Origin: Alteromonas sp. V450
GTDB taxonomy: Bacteria; Pseudomonadota; Gammaproteobacteria; Enterobacterales; Alteromonadaceae
Length of the DNA: 64,000 nt
Reading direction: 5' to 3'
Assembly (NCBI RefSeq): GCF_001885075.1
Contig: NZ_MODU01000004.1
Coordinates: 4,278,001-4,342,000, forward strand
The notes beneath the pieces were generated by a model. It had not been told where the DNA came from. It saw only the letters and a program-made list of their open reading frames with translations, and searched no databases. Numbering within the stretch: position 1 is the first letter of the stretch; each line of letters opens with the position of its first letter. The position numbers were made by a program, and so were the translations under genes. Shown piece after piece: positions 42,604 through 51,908 of the stretch.

Positions 42604-43722
42604 TTACAGTTCTCTAATGGTCGCGACAATAATTCGCACAATGCCATATATCAGCAGCAACGCTACTGCGAATAATACTAAGTTGTAAACAACGGTGGGG
42701 TATGCATTGTCGTCTGGAAGCGTTGAAGACTCAACCGTCACTAAATGTTGAAGTTTTTGATAGGCTTCAACACGGGCGTTTTCTAACGTGATAAGTGATG
42801 AAGAGTACGCTTGAATAGCTAGCTGAAGCTGAACTTGCAGGTTACTATATTGTGCCATGAGCTCACTAACAGATAGCTCTGCTCCACCATTTTCGGTAGT
42901 GCTGATACGCTCTTTTTGTTTCTCTACTTCTTTTTGAAGCGCTGATATTTCGCGTTTAATATTCACGATTTCAGGGGCGACATTGGACATCATGGTCGAC
43001 ATCGTACTTAGCTCTGCCTTTTTCTGCGCAAGTGTGGCCTCCAACGAAAAAGCAATTTGCTGAAAAGCAACGCCTTCAGCGGTCGGATCTAATACGTTGT
43101 ATCTTGACTGAAAACTTAGCAGTTCACTTTTTGCTTGCTGAAGTTTTTGTTCTACGATTTCATGCTCACCCTTTGCAAAGGTTAGTTTCGACTTAGCAAG
43201 GTTATTATTGATATTATTAATAAAATCTTCTGCTTTCTCGACAATCGTTTTATTAATTAACTGAGCAAATTCAGAGTCGAAAGCACGGGTACGCAATGTG
43301 ATAACAGACGACGCTGAGTCAACATTTACGTCAACGTGTTCAAGGTAATAAGCATAGAGTTCTTCCTGTTTGAAAGACGATGACAAACGACTAAACATAT
43401 CTGCACTTTCAGATTTATAATGCTCGCTTAGCTGAATAGTTTCATCTAGGTAGTTAATCATGTCAGCAGACTTTATATACGCCTCAACGAGCTTGCTGTC
43501 TGAGCCATTACTGCCGCCGGGAACGCCTGCTGCCATTAGTAATGAAGACGGGTCAAAGCTACTGCCTCCCTCACTCGATTTAACAATTAACTGGCTTTGA
43601 CTTTCAAACTGAGGTGAAGCTAAAGCAATCAGGTATAACGCATAAATTACCCACGGAAGAACAAGAAAAACTGTTTTATTCTTTTTTAGAAGGGCATTTA
43701 GCTGTGTGAGCGATTTTTCCAC
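42604..43722 (-). CDS. kpsE: Capsule export inner-membrane protein, KpsE/BexC/CtrB family
   Basis: Polysaccharide co-polymerase type protein that links the ABC exporter to the outer-membrane channel. One helix at the N-terminus (about residues 17-37, LVLPWVIYALYLIALASPQF) and one at the C-terminus (about 345-365) frame a long periplasmic coiled-coil region (about 160-320). This two-helix layout, with no cytoplasmic kinase, is typical of KpsE/CtrB at about 370 residues. It is the last gene of the export operon, 11 bases after kpsT. Confidence 0.88.
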   Translation of the reverse strand: MEKSLTQLNALLKKNKTVFLVLPWVIYALYLIALASPQFESQSQLIVKSSEGGSSFDPSSLLMAAGVPGGSNGSDSKLVEAYIKSADMINYLDETIQLSEHYKSESADMFSRLSSSFKQEELYAYYLEHVDVNVDSASSVITLRTRAFDSEFAQLINKTIVEKAEDFINNINNNLAKSKLTFAKGEHEIVEQKLQQAKSELLSFQSRYNVLDPTAEGVAFQQIAFSLEATLAQKKAELSTMSTMMSNVAPEIVNIKREISALQKEVEKQKERISTTENGGAELSVSELMAQYSNLQVQLQLAIQAYSSSLITLENARVEAYQKLQHLVTVESSTLPDDNAYPTVVYNLVLFAVALLLIYGIVRIIVATIREL

Positions 43723-43733
43723 TGTGTTTAAAC

Positions 43734-44408
43734 CTATTTGAGTGATTTTTTGTTGTCCGCATCTTGTGTGTAAACGTCGATGCCTTCTTCAAGATCTTGA
43801 TAATATTCGAGCTTACCATCGTTAATTATGACGGCTGATGTACAAAACTCTCTAATTTGGTCTAGTTCATGACTAACCATGATAACGCCAGCAGTTTCAC
43901 TTTTTTCTTTTAGTGAAATGCGTGCTTTTTTTCTAAAGATGGGGTCGCCTACAGATGTCGCTTCATCAATGAGATAAATATCAAAATCTATGTTCATGCA
44001 ACAAGCAAAGATCAGCTTTGCTCGCATGCCTGATGAATATGTGCGAACGGGAAGGTCAAATTGCGTACCTAGTTCAGCAAATGCTTGCACTTTTTCTTCG
44101 TAATCAACAAGTGATTTCACGTTGTTAATCCGCCCAACAAACCGCGTGTTTTCTCTTCCCGTCATTTGAGGGTGCACCCCCGTTTGCAACGCAACGGGCC
44201 AAGACATTGATTTATTGGTTAATATTCGTCCTTTGTCCGGGTATTCACTTTTTGCCAACATACGAAAAAGTGTCGATTTACCCGCGCCGTTCTTTCCTAA
44301 AATAGCCACATTATTTTCAGTAGGAAACTCGAAGTTCAGATTTTTGAAAATAAACTGAGGTCCTAAGTCACTGGGGTAGCTCTTGGTAAGGTTTTCTATC
44401 TTTATCAT
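43734..44408 (-). CDS. kpsT: Capsule ABC exporter ATPase, KpsT/CtrD family
   Basis: ATPase that powers export of lipid-linked capsular polysaccharide through KpsM. Walker A LGKNGAGKSTL, the signature YSSGMRAKLIFACCM, Walker B IYLIDEATSVGD and the VSHELDQIREF switch region are seen. The short 224-residue length and absence of a C-terminal glycan-binding domain fit KpsT rather than Wzt. ATG 44408 overlaps the kpsM stop in the ATGATAA context; a longer reading from 44429 is unlikely. Confidence 0.93.
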   Translation of the reverse strand: MIKIENLTKSYPSDLGPQFIFKNLNFEFPTENNVAILGKNGAGKSTLFRMLAKSEYPDKGRILTNKSMSWPVALQTGVHPQMTGRENTRFVGRINNVKSLVDYEEKVQAFAELGTQFDLPVRTYSSGMRAKLIFACCMNIDFDIYLIDEATSVGDPIFRKKARISLKEKSETAGVIMVSHELDQIREFCTSAVIINDGKLEYYQDLEEGIDVYTQDADNKKSLK

Positions 44409-45184
44409 CGAGACAGCACCTTTTTCCATGTAATGTGATACATCGCTAAGCTAAGAAAGAGGAATACAACGGTTACTTCTACGAGAAAACTCAGTGAAAC
44501 GCCCCTATCTCCATATGACTCAAAGCAAGCGTAGCGAGCTAGTTCGTTAAAGTGTACCAGTGGGTTCCACGTAAAGTAGGGCCAGAATTCTTCAGGCAGA
44601 TCTTGTAAACTGAAAAACACGCAAGAAATGAACATGAGAGGGCGTGTCAGCATAGATTTAATTTTTTCAACTTCGGGCACGAATGAAATAGCAATGGCAA
44701 AAATGAGGCCCATGGAGATGGCGAATATCCAAAGAAGAAGAAATAAGGTTATCAGAAGAAGCGGATTGTCTACGTGAAAGGTTTGATTCATCACGAACAG
44801 CGATAGAATTAATAATCCAACTACAATGACTTTAACAGAGAATTCTAAAAAGCCCGCCGTAACAATGGCTGAAATGGGTTGCACTTGTCTAAAAGCGTAC
44901 AAGGGCTTGTTGCGCTTTATTGACGTAGAACAAGACTGTAAACACGTGTTAAATGACTGTATTGTGACCATTCCTATCATCATGAAAATGAAAATAGGAA
45001 TAGAGTGAATATCGTTACCGCTAATAAGACCTCGTAAGTAAGACAACGCAAATATAAAGGCGAAAGGCTCTAGAAAAGCCCACCCCAATCCAAATTTATC
45101 GTTAAATTTACTTTGAAGCTCGCGAAGAAAAAGCGCGAAAATCACGCTTCTCCATGCGTAGAGTTGCTCTTTGAAAGTTACCAT
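44405..45184 (-). CDS. kpsM: Capsule ABC exporter permease, KpsM/CtrC family
   Basis: Membrane subunit of the capsule exporter. Six hydrophobic segments lie in 259 residues. RELQSKFNDKFGLGWAFLEPF near the N-terminus is the conserved ABC-2 amphipathic region, and the C-terminal WNPLVHFNELARYACF block is typical of KpsM/CtrC. It overlaps kpsT by 4 bases and begins 2 bases after the export protein gene, so all are one transcript. Confidence 0.92.
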   Translation of the reverse strand: MVTFKEQLYAWRSVIFALFLRELQSKFNDKFGLGWAFLEPFAFIFALSYLRGLISGNDIHSIPIFIFMMIGMVTIQSFNTCLQSCSTSIKRNKPLYAFRQVQPISAIVTAGFLEFSVKVIVVGLLILSLFVMNQTFHVDNPLLLITLFLLLWIFAISMGLIFAIAISFVPEVEKIKSMLTRPLMFISCVFFSLQDLPEEFWPYFTWNPLVHFNELARYACFESYGDRGVSLSFLVEVTVVFLFLSLAMYHITWKKVLSR

Positions 45185-45186
45185 TA

Positions 45187-47016
45187 CTAGTTAGTTGCTA
45201 CATTTGCTGCAATTGCTATCTGATAAACAATTTGAGTTATGTCTTTAACCGCCTGCAGCATTTTGGTGTCAATGGCCGGCAACACGATGATTTGGTCACC
45301 TGGTGCCAGTTTGCTTTGGCTTCCTGACAAGAAAGTATCGTTTACACTTGTAAATGCCACATTACCGTTTTTGCGTACAATCAGAATTCTTTCATCCTCT
45401 GCGCGTTCGGTAAATCCTCCTGCCCAAGCAACATAATCTTCTGTGGTCGCATCAGGATTAAATACAATTGACTGAGGTAAAAGTACTTCTCCGCCAACGT
45501 GTATCAAATCAGTAACTTCCGGGATTACGATTGTATCGTTGGGTTCAAGAAGAATATTGGCTATCGCACCTTTCTCTGAAACCACAACGCGGCCTTGAGG
45601 CTCTACTTGTCGAGCTCGAGCGATGAAATCTGCTACCAACTGTGCTTCCTGTGCTCGAATAGCCCCTTCACCAGTAGAACTGATTGGCGCAGTATACATA
45701 CTGCGCTCAAGACGCTGTAAGCCTTCTTCTATAATTTCTTTCTGTTTAACAGCTACACTTTCTCGTAGTATATAAATGTTTTGTGTGTCAGAAAGCGTTG
45801 TATCGGCTTCAATGTGGTCAAGCGCATCAAGCAGGCGCGTGCCCTTGTCTACCATTACCTGTGAGGCACCTGCAAAGGCCCCCGCTACATTGATTCGGTA
45901 AATTTGTGGTTCATAGTCTGCAATGTATTCGACCATGTCTCCAGCTTTCAAAGGAAGCGACGAAAATGCATCAAGGCTAAGATAGCGCGCAAATTGTTTA
46001 TTATTGCGAACACCGGCCACCGATGCATGCGATGCAAATTCGCCTGGTCTTGCAAAATAGTTGACTACGCCACCGTTAAGCTCTTCGTTCGAAAACTCAA
46101 AAGTAAAACTATTTCTTGCGCCCGTTTTTACCACAATAGTGTTGCCAATAGGGTGCACTAAAATAGTGTCGCCATCTTTAAAAGACAATTCTGGCAGCTC
46201 TGCGTTTCTGAAAAATGCGTAGAGATCGGCAGTTTGTATTACTTTGCCATCTCTTACGATATCGATTTGCCTAAAACTACCTCGTTGGAAATCAATGCCT
46301 CCAGCGCGTTTTAGGTAGTAAAGGACACTGTCTGAGGCGAGCCCTGCATACTGGCCTGGACGTAATACGGGCCCTGATACAAACACCGAGACAGGAGTTG
46401 ATGTCAGTAGGTTTACATACACATTAACATCTGCGGTATAGACCTGTTTTATTTTACTGGTTACGGTTTGGTTTACAGCCCCCGCGGGCGTATTAGCGAC
46501 CCGAATGGGGCCGATGTTAGGTATAAAAATGTTTCCTTGGTTATCAACGGTAACAACGCTTGAAAAATTCACCGCTCCCCACAGCCAAATAGATAGCTTG
46601 TCGCCGGGTGCGACGCGGTAATTATCATTTAGCCCCGTGCTGCGTTCAGACTCAAACCCCCCAATAAACAAGTTTGCTGCGAACGGAGGGTTTTCCATAG
46701 GCTCTTGAGCAGGAAACACGGTGTCGACGGTTGGTTCTCCGGGTAATACCACGCCATTTCTTGGTTGTGTAGCAAATTGCCCGAGTTCGTTCGGCATAGA
46801 TGAACTGCCGGGTAGGGTACGTTGACTAGTGACATTTAACGGTGCAATGGCTTGTGCCGTACTTCCACTGCCTTGGGCCTGCTGCGCCTGTTGCCTAAGT
46901 TGTTGTAGTTGCTCAAATGATTGGGCGAAAGACGGCGTTGCATTTGATAAAAAAAGAATTGCAGCAGCCGTTAGTAAACGCGCTTTCGCTACAAGCATTG
47001 TATTGGATATTTTCAT
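45187..47016 (-). CDS. Polysaccharide export outer-membrane protein (Wza/KpsD type)
   Basis: Periplasmic and outer-membrane protein that forms the polysaccharide exit channel. A signal peptide ends around residue 32 (PSFAQ). A Gln-rich stretch follows. The export domain begins near NYRVAPGDKLSIWLWGAV, and several SLBB-type segments follow (VFVSGPVLRPGQYAGLA, IHVGGEVLLPQSIVF). At 609 residues it is nearer KpsD than Wza. No lipobox is visible in it, but a small lipoprotein gene lies just upstream. ATG 47016 has GGAG about 9 bases before it, better than an alternative at 47037. Confidence 0.9.
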   Translation of the reverse strand: MKISNTMLVAKARLLTAAAILFLSNATPSFAQSFEQLQQLRQQAQQAQGSGSTAQAIAPLNVTSQRTLPGSSSMPNELGQFATQPRNGVVLPGEPTVDTVFPAQEPMENPPFAANLFIGGFESERSTGLNDNYRVAPGDKLSIWLWGAVNFSSVVTVDNQGNIFIPNIGPIRVANTPAGAVNQTVTSKIKQVYTADVNVYVNLLTSTPVSVFVSGPVLRPGQYAGLASDSVLYYLKRAGGIDFQRGSFRQIDIVRDGKVIQTADLYAFFRNAELPELSFKDGDTILVHPIGNTIVVKTGARNSFTFEFSNEELNGGVVNYFARPGEFASHASVAGVRNNKQFARYLSLDAFSSLPLKAGDMVEYIADYEPQIYRINVAGAFAGASQVMVDKGTRLLDALDHIEADTTLSDTQNIYILRESVAVKQKEIIEEGLQRLERSMYTAPISSTGEGAIRAQEAQLVADFIARARQVEPQGRVVVSEKGAIANILLEPNDTIVIPEVTDLIHVGGEVLLPQSIVFNPDATTEDYVAWAGGFTERAEDERILIVRKNGNVAFTSVNDTFLSGSQSKLAPGDQIIVLPAIDTKMLQAVKDITQIVYQIAIAANVATN

Positions 47017-47020
47017 TAAA

Positions 47021-47416
47021 TTACTCTCCGTCTGCAATTTCAGACGATACTAATGGAGGAATAACTCTCCATTGACCATCACGCAGGCAAGACGTTATTT
47101 TTTCGTCGGTGAGATGTACCGTTGAATTATTCTGCGCGGTAAATCGAATACACTTGTTACCTGTTGCCGATATATAGGCTTTGTGTGAAACGTATTCAAT
47201 ACCATCGAATAGAAACACAAAGGGCTCATTTGTTTGATGAAAACGATTGGCGTTTGGAATGTTTATTGCTTGGTCTTTGCTCGGCGCTAATGAATAGGCG
47301 AGTGACGAGTTTACAAGTGGGATGTCAGCTTGGGTAGCTTTGGGTCCGTTAGCGCAACCTGTTATCCCTACACACAACAAAACAGGGAAAACAAAATTCA
47401 TAGTACGTTGAAACAT
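47021..47416 (-). CDS. Small lipoprotein at the head of the capsule export operon
   Basis: A 131-residue protein with a lipoprotein signal peptide and lipobox GITGC near residue 21. The mature part has two cysteines (NKCIRF and TSCLRDGQW) that could pair, and a C-terminal WRVIPPLV stretch. I do not recognise the family with certainty. Because the Wza/KpsD-type protein next to it lacks a lipid anchor, this lipoprotein might help it insert into the outer membrane; that is inference from position. A start five codons later (MNFVF) is possible. Its stop lies 4 bases before the next start. Confidence 0.72.
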   Translation of the reverse strand: MFQRTMNFVFPVLLCVGITGCANGPKATQADIPLVNSSLAYSLAPSKDQAINIPNANRFHQTNEPFVFLFDGIEYVSHKAYISATGNKCIRFTAQNNSTVHLTDEKITSCLRDGQWRVIPPLVSSEIADGE

Positions 47417-47748
47417 TGGCCTTCATATCCGTATAGCGATTTCGCATTAGGATAACATAAGTTTTGTAAAAAGCATGTGTGTCATGAACCGCCTCAAAAA
47501 AAATAGTAATAAGGAATTTTACATGTTTTGAAACGTTATTTTTCATTGCTGGGGTGGCTACTTAGAGAAATGTTTTATATTATAACGCGGGTTTGTAGCC
47601 CCTATTTGAAGACGATCTGGCCTCGGAAAAACCGAGAAAATGGAAGTTGTAAAGTGATGGATATAATAATTTATGCGTTGCCTCGTTTTGTTAAGTCATC
47701 GCGCTGCTTTACTGTTGCGCGCATCAGCCGCTTTGGGTTTTTAGATTT
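47417..47748. other. Divergent control region of the polysaccharide locus
   Basis: These 332 bases separate the minus-strand export operon from the plus-strand sugar-transfer genes, so both promoters should lie here. I found no ops (RfaH) element GGCGGTAG on either strand and no clear repeat. AT-rich TATATTATAA near 47577-47586 could hold a -10 for the plus strand. A short plus-strand frame at 47528-47755 is not convincing as a gene. Confidence 0.5.
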
Positions 47749-48816
47749 ATGCTGAATTATTTGCAGTTTGTACCGCTTTTTACTGCATTTTTTGTCGCGC
47801 TAATACTGTTAGTGGTAATGACGCCGCTTGCGCATCAGTTCGGTTTGGTTGACCAACCATCAGCGCGCAAGCGTCATACGGGGATTGTTCCGCTAACAGG
47901 CGGCGTTGCTATTTTTATGGCGGTGCTTGTTGCAAGCGTTGCAACTGACGTTTGGATGAAAAATAACCCGCTTTTCTTTACGGCATCCGCTTTTATTGTG
48001 CTTCTTGGAATGCTTGACGACCGTTTTGATTTAAGTGCAAAAGGCCGCTTAATGTGTCAGTTTGGCGTTGCTGCTATTATGGCGTGGAGTGCTCAAAACT
48101 ATATTACGTCGCTAGGAAACATCTTTGGCACAGGTGAAATCGTCATGGATATTGGCGGTTACTTCTTCACCATTGTTTGTGTCGTTGGCGTTATCAATGC
48201 GTTTAACATGATAGATGGTATTGATGGCCTAGCAGGCGGTATGAGTCTGGTTATATTACTCATCGTTGCTGGCTTTTTGGTTTCCACGGGCAATGGTGCC
48301 TCCATCATGGAGCCCCTTATTATCGTTGCTGCCATCGTCCCTTTTCTTGCGTTTAATCTTAGCTGGAAGGGATTCAAAGGCAATAAAATATTTATGGGTG
48401 ATGCGGGAAGTATGTTTGTAGGGCTTACCATTGTATGGCTACTTGTAGACCATACTCAAGGTGATGCGCCAGCATTTAGGCCCATTACTGCCGTGTGGTT
48501 GGTGGGATTGCCGCTCATGGATATGGCGGCAATTATGTATCGTCGGGCCCGCAAAGGTCAGTCTATGCTGAGACCCGATCGACAACATCTTCACAATATC
48601 TTCATGCGAGCGGGCTTAAGCAGCCGCAAATCGCTTGTAGCCATTTTACTTCTTGGTGCTTGTTATTGTCTTGTCGGCATTTTAGGTGAGATATACCTTG
48701 TGCATGAAGCTATAATGTTTTGGGGGTTTATCGCCGTATTAGTCGTGTATAGCCTTGTTATTCAAAACATTTGGGGTGTATTGCGTTTTATAAAACGCAT
48801 GACTTCACGAGTTTAG
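47749..48816 (+). CDS. wecA: WecA-like undecaprenyl-phosphate sugar-1-phosphate transferase
   Basis: Starts glycan assembly by moving a sugar-1-phosphate, usually GlcNAc-1-P, onto undecaprenyl phosphate. About 10-11 hydrophobic segments are present. LGMLDDRFDLSAKGR holds the Mg-binding DDxxD-like motif, NAFNMIDGIDGLAGG the catalytic aspartate region, and FMGDAGSMFVG another conserved loop; the C-terminal RPDRQHLHNIFMRAG is the HxHH-like motif of WecA. It is 355 residues. It opens the plus-strand gene set. The ribosome-binding site is weak. MraY is excluded by these motifs. Confidence 0.92.
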   Translation: MLNYLQFVPLFTAFFVALILLVVMTPLAHQFGLVDQPSARKRHTGIVPLTGGVAIFMAVLVASVATDVWMKNNPLFFTASAFIVLLGMLDDRFDLSAKGRLMCQFGVAAIMAWSAQNYITSLGNIFGTGEIVMDIGGYFFTIVCVVGVINAFNMIDGIDGLAGGMSLVILLIVAGFLVSTGNGASIMEPLIIVAAIVPFLAFNLSWKGFKGNKIFMGDAGSMFVGLTIVWLLVDHTQGDAPAFRPITAVWLVGLPLMDMAAIMYRRARKGQSMLRPDRQHLHNIFMRAGLSSRKSLVAILLLGACYCLVGILGEIYLVHEAIMFWGFIAVLVVYSLVIQNIWGVLRFIKRMTSRV

Positions 48817-48929
48817 CAAATCGCGGCTAGGTGAAGTATGATATATGCATAACGCTACGACTTTCTATGCTTCCTTCGATTGAGAGAGGATTTGCATTGT
48901 ACATTCTCTTTTTCTGCAGGCTTTAATCT

Positions 48930-49817
48930 TTGACAAATCAATTCACAATACTCCGTAACCAGTTTGAGCACAGTCGAATTGAATCTATTGTGGCAATGTC
49001 AGTTTATAGTGAAGATAATGCAAAATGGTTAAAGGAAGCAATTGACAGCATTATTCACCAGACGTACACCCAATTTCTGTTTGTCATTGTGATGGATGGC
49101 GAAGTGTCAAATGCAATATCGTCGGTTATCGAATCTGCAGCATTGAAAGATAATCGCGTTGTTGTTGCTAAAAACACAAGTAACGTAGGGCTGGCTAGCA
49201 GCATGAACTCCGTCGCTGAATTCGCGATGCAATATACGCCGTCTTACTTTGTAAGAATGGATGCCGACGACATTTCCGAACCTCACAGGCTTTTACGCCA
49301 GATAACTTATTTAGACAAACACAAAACAATTTCCGTTTTAGGTTCTGCACTAACTGAAATAAATGAAAGTGGAAAAAAGGTGGGCGCGCGTGTCATGCCT
49401 TCGTCTCATAAGCAAATTGTTAAAATCTTGCCTAGACGATGTTCCCTAAATCATCCAACCGTTGTAATTCGATATAATGTGTTTAGAGATGGATTTCGTT
49501 ACGACGATAAATTACGAAATACGCAAGACTACTTTTTTTGGATAACGCTAGCGGCAAATGGTTATATTTTCAGAAACCTAAAAGATAGACTTCTCAACTT
49601 TAGAAGAGTAAACAACTTCTATAAAAGAAGAGGTTTCAGTAAGTCGCTGAATGAATTCAAAGCACGCATATTGGCTATTAAGGAGCTCAAACAGTTTTCT
49701 CCTTTCAATTTATTGTATGCCTGCGGCGTTCTTTCTTTACGCCTTATGCCTGGAAAAGTGGTGAAACTAGCGTATAAGCTCGATAGACACTTCTTAGAGA
49801 GGTTCGGAAAACATTGA
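48930..49817 (+). CDS. Family 2 glycosyltransferase
   Basis: Cytoplasmic sugar transferase. The GT-A fold signs are IESIVAMSVYSEDNAKWLKEA at the start (shown in part), NVGLASSMNSV, and the metal-binding MDADDISEPHRL motif with its DxD-type core; later a TQDYFFWI segment supplies the catalytic-base region. It is 295 residues with a very basic C-terminal tail. The start is TTG 48930, since no ATG lies upstream of the IVAMSVY strand. It ends in a 4-base overlap with the next gene. The sugar donor cannot be read from sequence. Confidence 0.88.
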   Translation: MTNQFTILRNQFEHSRIESIVAMSVYSEDNAKWLKEAIDSIIHQTYTQFLFVIVMDGEVSNAISSVIESAALKDNRVVVAKNTSNVGLASSMNSVAEFAMQYTPSYFVRMDADDISEPHRLLRQITYLDKHKTISVLGSALTEINESGKKVGARVMPSSHKQIVKILPRRCSLNHPTVVIRYNVFRDGFRYDDKLRNTQDYFFWITLAANGYIFRNLKDRLLNFRRVNNFYKRRGFSKSLNEFKARILAIKELKQFSPFNLLYACGVLSLRLMPGKVVKLAYKLDRHFLERFGKH

Positions 49818-50695
49818 GAGTGGGTATAGTTATTGTGCTATACAACCCCGATGTAGAGCACGTAAATACTATAATAAATCAATTTAGCTCTCCTGAGTGG
49901 GTAGTTGCTGTTGTCGATAACTCTGCATCAAGTACTGAACTCAAACTACCTGAAAATGGTCACTATATTCACTGTAAATCTAATATTGGTATTGCTGCGG
50001 CACAAAATGCAGGTTTGAAATATGTATTTGGAAGCAAGGCCGACTATGCATTTTTACTCGATCAAGACAGTATGTTTGACCAAAACACCGCTGAAACGCT
50101 TTATCGCCAGTTTCGTCAATTAGAAAACGACACCCGTATCGCTGCGATTGGACCATCCGTTTTATGCCAATTTTCTGAGCGCGTCCAACGAGGTAAACTT
50201 CAGCGGGGCCATGCCATAAACGATGAAACCATAGAAGTTATGCAAATCATTGCTTCAGGTATGTTGCTTTCCAAAGATGCTTTTGCCGCTGTGGGTGATA
50301 AAGAAACAGGTTTGTTTATCGATGGGGTCGATCATGAGTGGTGCTGGCGAGCCCGAAAAGAAGGTTGGAAAGTGTTTCAATCATTAATAGCGTGCATGCC
50401 GCATAAACAAGGTGACGCGAGGGTAAAGTTATTCGGCTTAACCTTCAAAAAAGGAGCACCAATGCGATTATACTATCAATTCAGAAATATCTGTATTTTG
50501 GCGCGTAGAAGTTATGTACCGCTTTATTGGAAGTGTCGTCATGTTTGTGCAATACCGCTCAGATATGTTGTAAACCGGTTTTGTTTTGATGAAGGAGCTG
50601 TGAGGGGAGCCATGATGATACAGGGTTTGAAAGATGGCTTTAAGCATAGACTCGGTGAAATGAGTAGTGACAGCGCTAACGTGAAAAATAAGTGA
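49814..50695 (+). CDS. Family 2 glycosyltransferase, rhamnosyltransferase-like
   Basis: Begins GIVIVLYNPDVEHV, with NIGIAAAQNAGL and the FLLDQDSMFD metal-binding motif. The DGVDHEWCWRARKEGW segment is typical of RfbF/RhlC-like rhamnosyltransferases within GT2. It is 293 residues. The start is TTG 49814, inside the stop of the previous gene (TTGA overlap), so the two are coupled. Rhamnose transfer is inferred from family likeness only; no dTDP-rhamnose genes (rmlABCD) are in the window. Confidence 0.85.
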   Translation: MRVGIVIVLYNPDVEHVNTIINQFSSPEWVVAVVDNSASSTELKLPENGHYIHCKSNIGIAAAQNAGLKYVFGSKADYAFLLDQDSMFDQNTAETLYRQFRQLENDTRIAAIGPSVLCQFSERVQRGKLQRGHAINDETIEVMQIIASGMLLSKDAFAAVGDKETGLFIDGVDHEWCWRARKEGWKVFQSLIACMPHKQGDARVKLFGLTFKKGAPMRLYYQFRNICILARRSYVPLYWKCRHVCAIPLRYVVNRFCFDEGAVRGAMMIQGLKDGFKHRLGEMSSDSANVKNK

Positions 50696-50972
50696 AAGAA
50701 GGCGTAGTATTTACCTACTTTCTTTTCACAATTGTGGTGCAATTGATATAAGATTTCACCACAATAGGGCTTGCCGAGCGCTTTTCAACGCCTTTTGCTC
50801 CATTTATAGGCAAAACGAGTTAAAAAATGGCAATTGGAACATCGATTGCATCATTACATCATTACATATATACATTGAGACAACGACAGCAACATTATCC
50901 TTTCCAAAGCATGTTCAAAATGAGCAATGCGCATTGAAATGAGAAAGTAGATTAAAAACAAGGACACTATCT

Positions 50973-51866
50973 ATGAGTCAGGTGAAGAAAGCAGTAATTC
51001 CCGTTGCGGGACTAGGTACAAGAATGTTACCTGCCACAAAAGCCATTCCCAAAGAGATGCTACCTGTGGTTGATAAGCCACTTATTCAATACGTAGTGAG
51101 TGAATGTGTAGCGGCCGGTCTTAAAGAAATTATTCTTGTTACTCATGCTAGTAAAAACAGTATCGAGAATCATTTTGACACTTCATTTGAGCTTGAAGCT
51201 ACGCTAGAAAAGCGCGTGAAACGACAGCTTTTAGAAGAGGTTCAATCAATCTGTCCTAAAGACGTAACGATAATGCATATTCGTCAGGGCGTTGCTAATG
51301 GTCTTGGACATGCTGTGCTTTGCGCTCGCCCGCTTATTGGCGACGCGCCCTTTGCGGTAGTTTTACCTGATGTAATCATTGATGATGCAGCAAGTAACCC
51401 CAAAAAAGACAATTTGGCAGACATGGTAGCTAAATTTAATACGAGCCGAGTAAGTCAGGTAATGGTAGAGCAAGTACCGCAAGAGGAAATATCAAAGTTC
51501 GGTATTGCAGATCTTGATGGTGCAGATTTAGCACAAGGTGAATCTGCAAAAATCCATAAAATGGTAGAAAAGCCTCCGTTAGATGAAGCGCCCTCCGACC
51601 TAGCGGTAGTAGGCAGATATGTGTTGTCTGAAAAAATTTGGGATCTTCTTGAATTCACACCTCCAGGCGCAGGTGGCGAAGTTCAATTAACAGATGCAAT
51701 AGATGCACTTATGAAACTAGAACAAGTTGATGCGTATTACATGAAAGGTAAGAGCCATGACTGCGGTAGTAAGCTAGGTTACATGAAAGCAAATGTGGAG
51801 TATGCACTTCGCCACCCGGCACTCGGTGAAGAGTTCAAAGCTTACCTAGCGTCAATAGCGAAGTAA
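50973..51866 (+). CDS. galU: UTP-glucose-1-phosphate uridylyltransferase
   Basis: Makes UDP-glucose from UTP and glucose-1-phosphate. [19 protein letters not shown] holds the nucleotide-binding motif; [29 protein letters not shown]-like [25 protein letters not shown] and [13 protein letters not shown] complete the GalU pattern. It is 297 residues. AAGGACA precedes the ATG. It supplies donors for the transferases upstream and, through GalE, UDP-galactose. A separate promoter is likely in the 277-base gap upstream. Confidence 0.95.
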   Translation: MSQVKKAVIPVAGLGTRMLPATKAIPKEMLPVVDKPLIQYVVSECVAAGLKEIILVTHASKNSIENHFDTSFELEATLEKRVKRQLLEEVQSICPKDVTIMHIRQGVANGLGHAVLCARPLIGDAPFAVVLPDVIIDDAASNPKKDNLADMVAKFNTSRVSQVMVEQVPQEEISKFGIADLDGADLAQGESAKIHKMVEKPPLDEAPSDLAVVGRYVLSEKIWDLLEFTPPGAGGEVQLTDAIDALMKLEQVDAYYMKGKSHDCGSKLGYMKANVEYALRHPALGEEFKAYLASIAK

Positions 51867-51884
51867 CATTAGGAAAAAAGAGAG

Positions 51885-51908
51885 ATGCGCCGATAAGGCG
51901 CATTTTTT
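51885..51908. terminator. galU terminator
   Basis: ATGCGCC-GATAA-GGCGCAT hairpin followed by six T residues on plus, 18 bases past the galU stop. It touches the end of the convergent comEA-like gene. Confidence 0.9.

Noticed and set aside
47417..47748. ops/JUMPStart element for RfaH control of the polysaccharide genes
   Set aside because: No GGCGGTAG-type sequence was found in the region on either strand.
47528..47755. 75-codon plus-strand frame upstream of the wecA-like gene
   Set aside because: No domain, poor start context, and it overlaps the wecA start. Kept as intergenic.
50840..50880. Short direct repeats CATCATTA resembling a repeat array
   Set aside because: Only two adjacent copies with no regular spacers; not a CRISPR array or meaningful tandem repeat.
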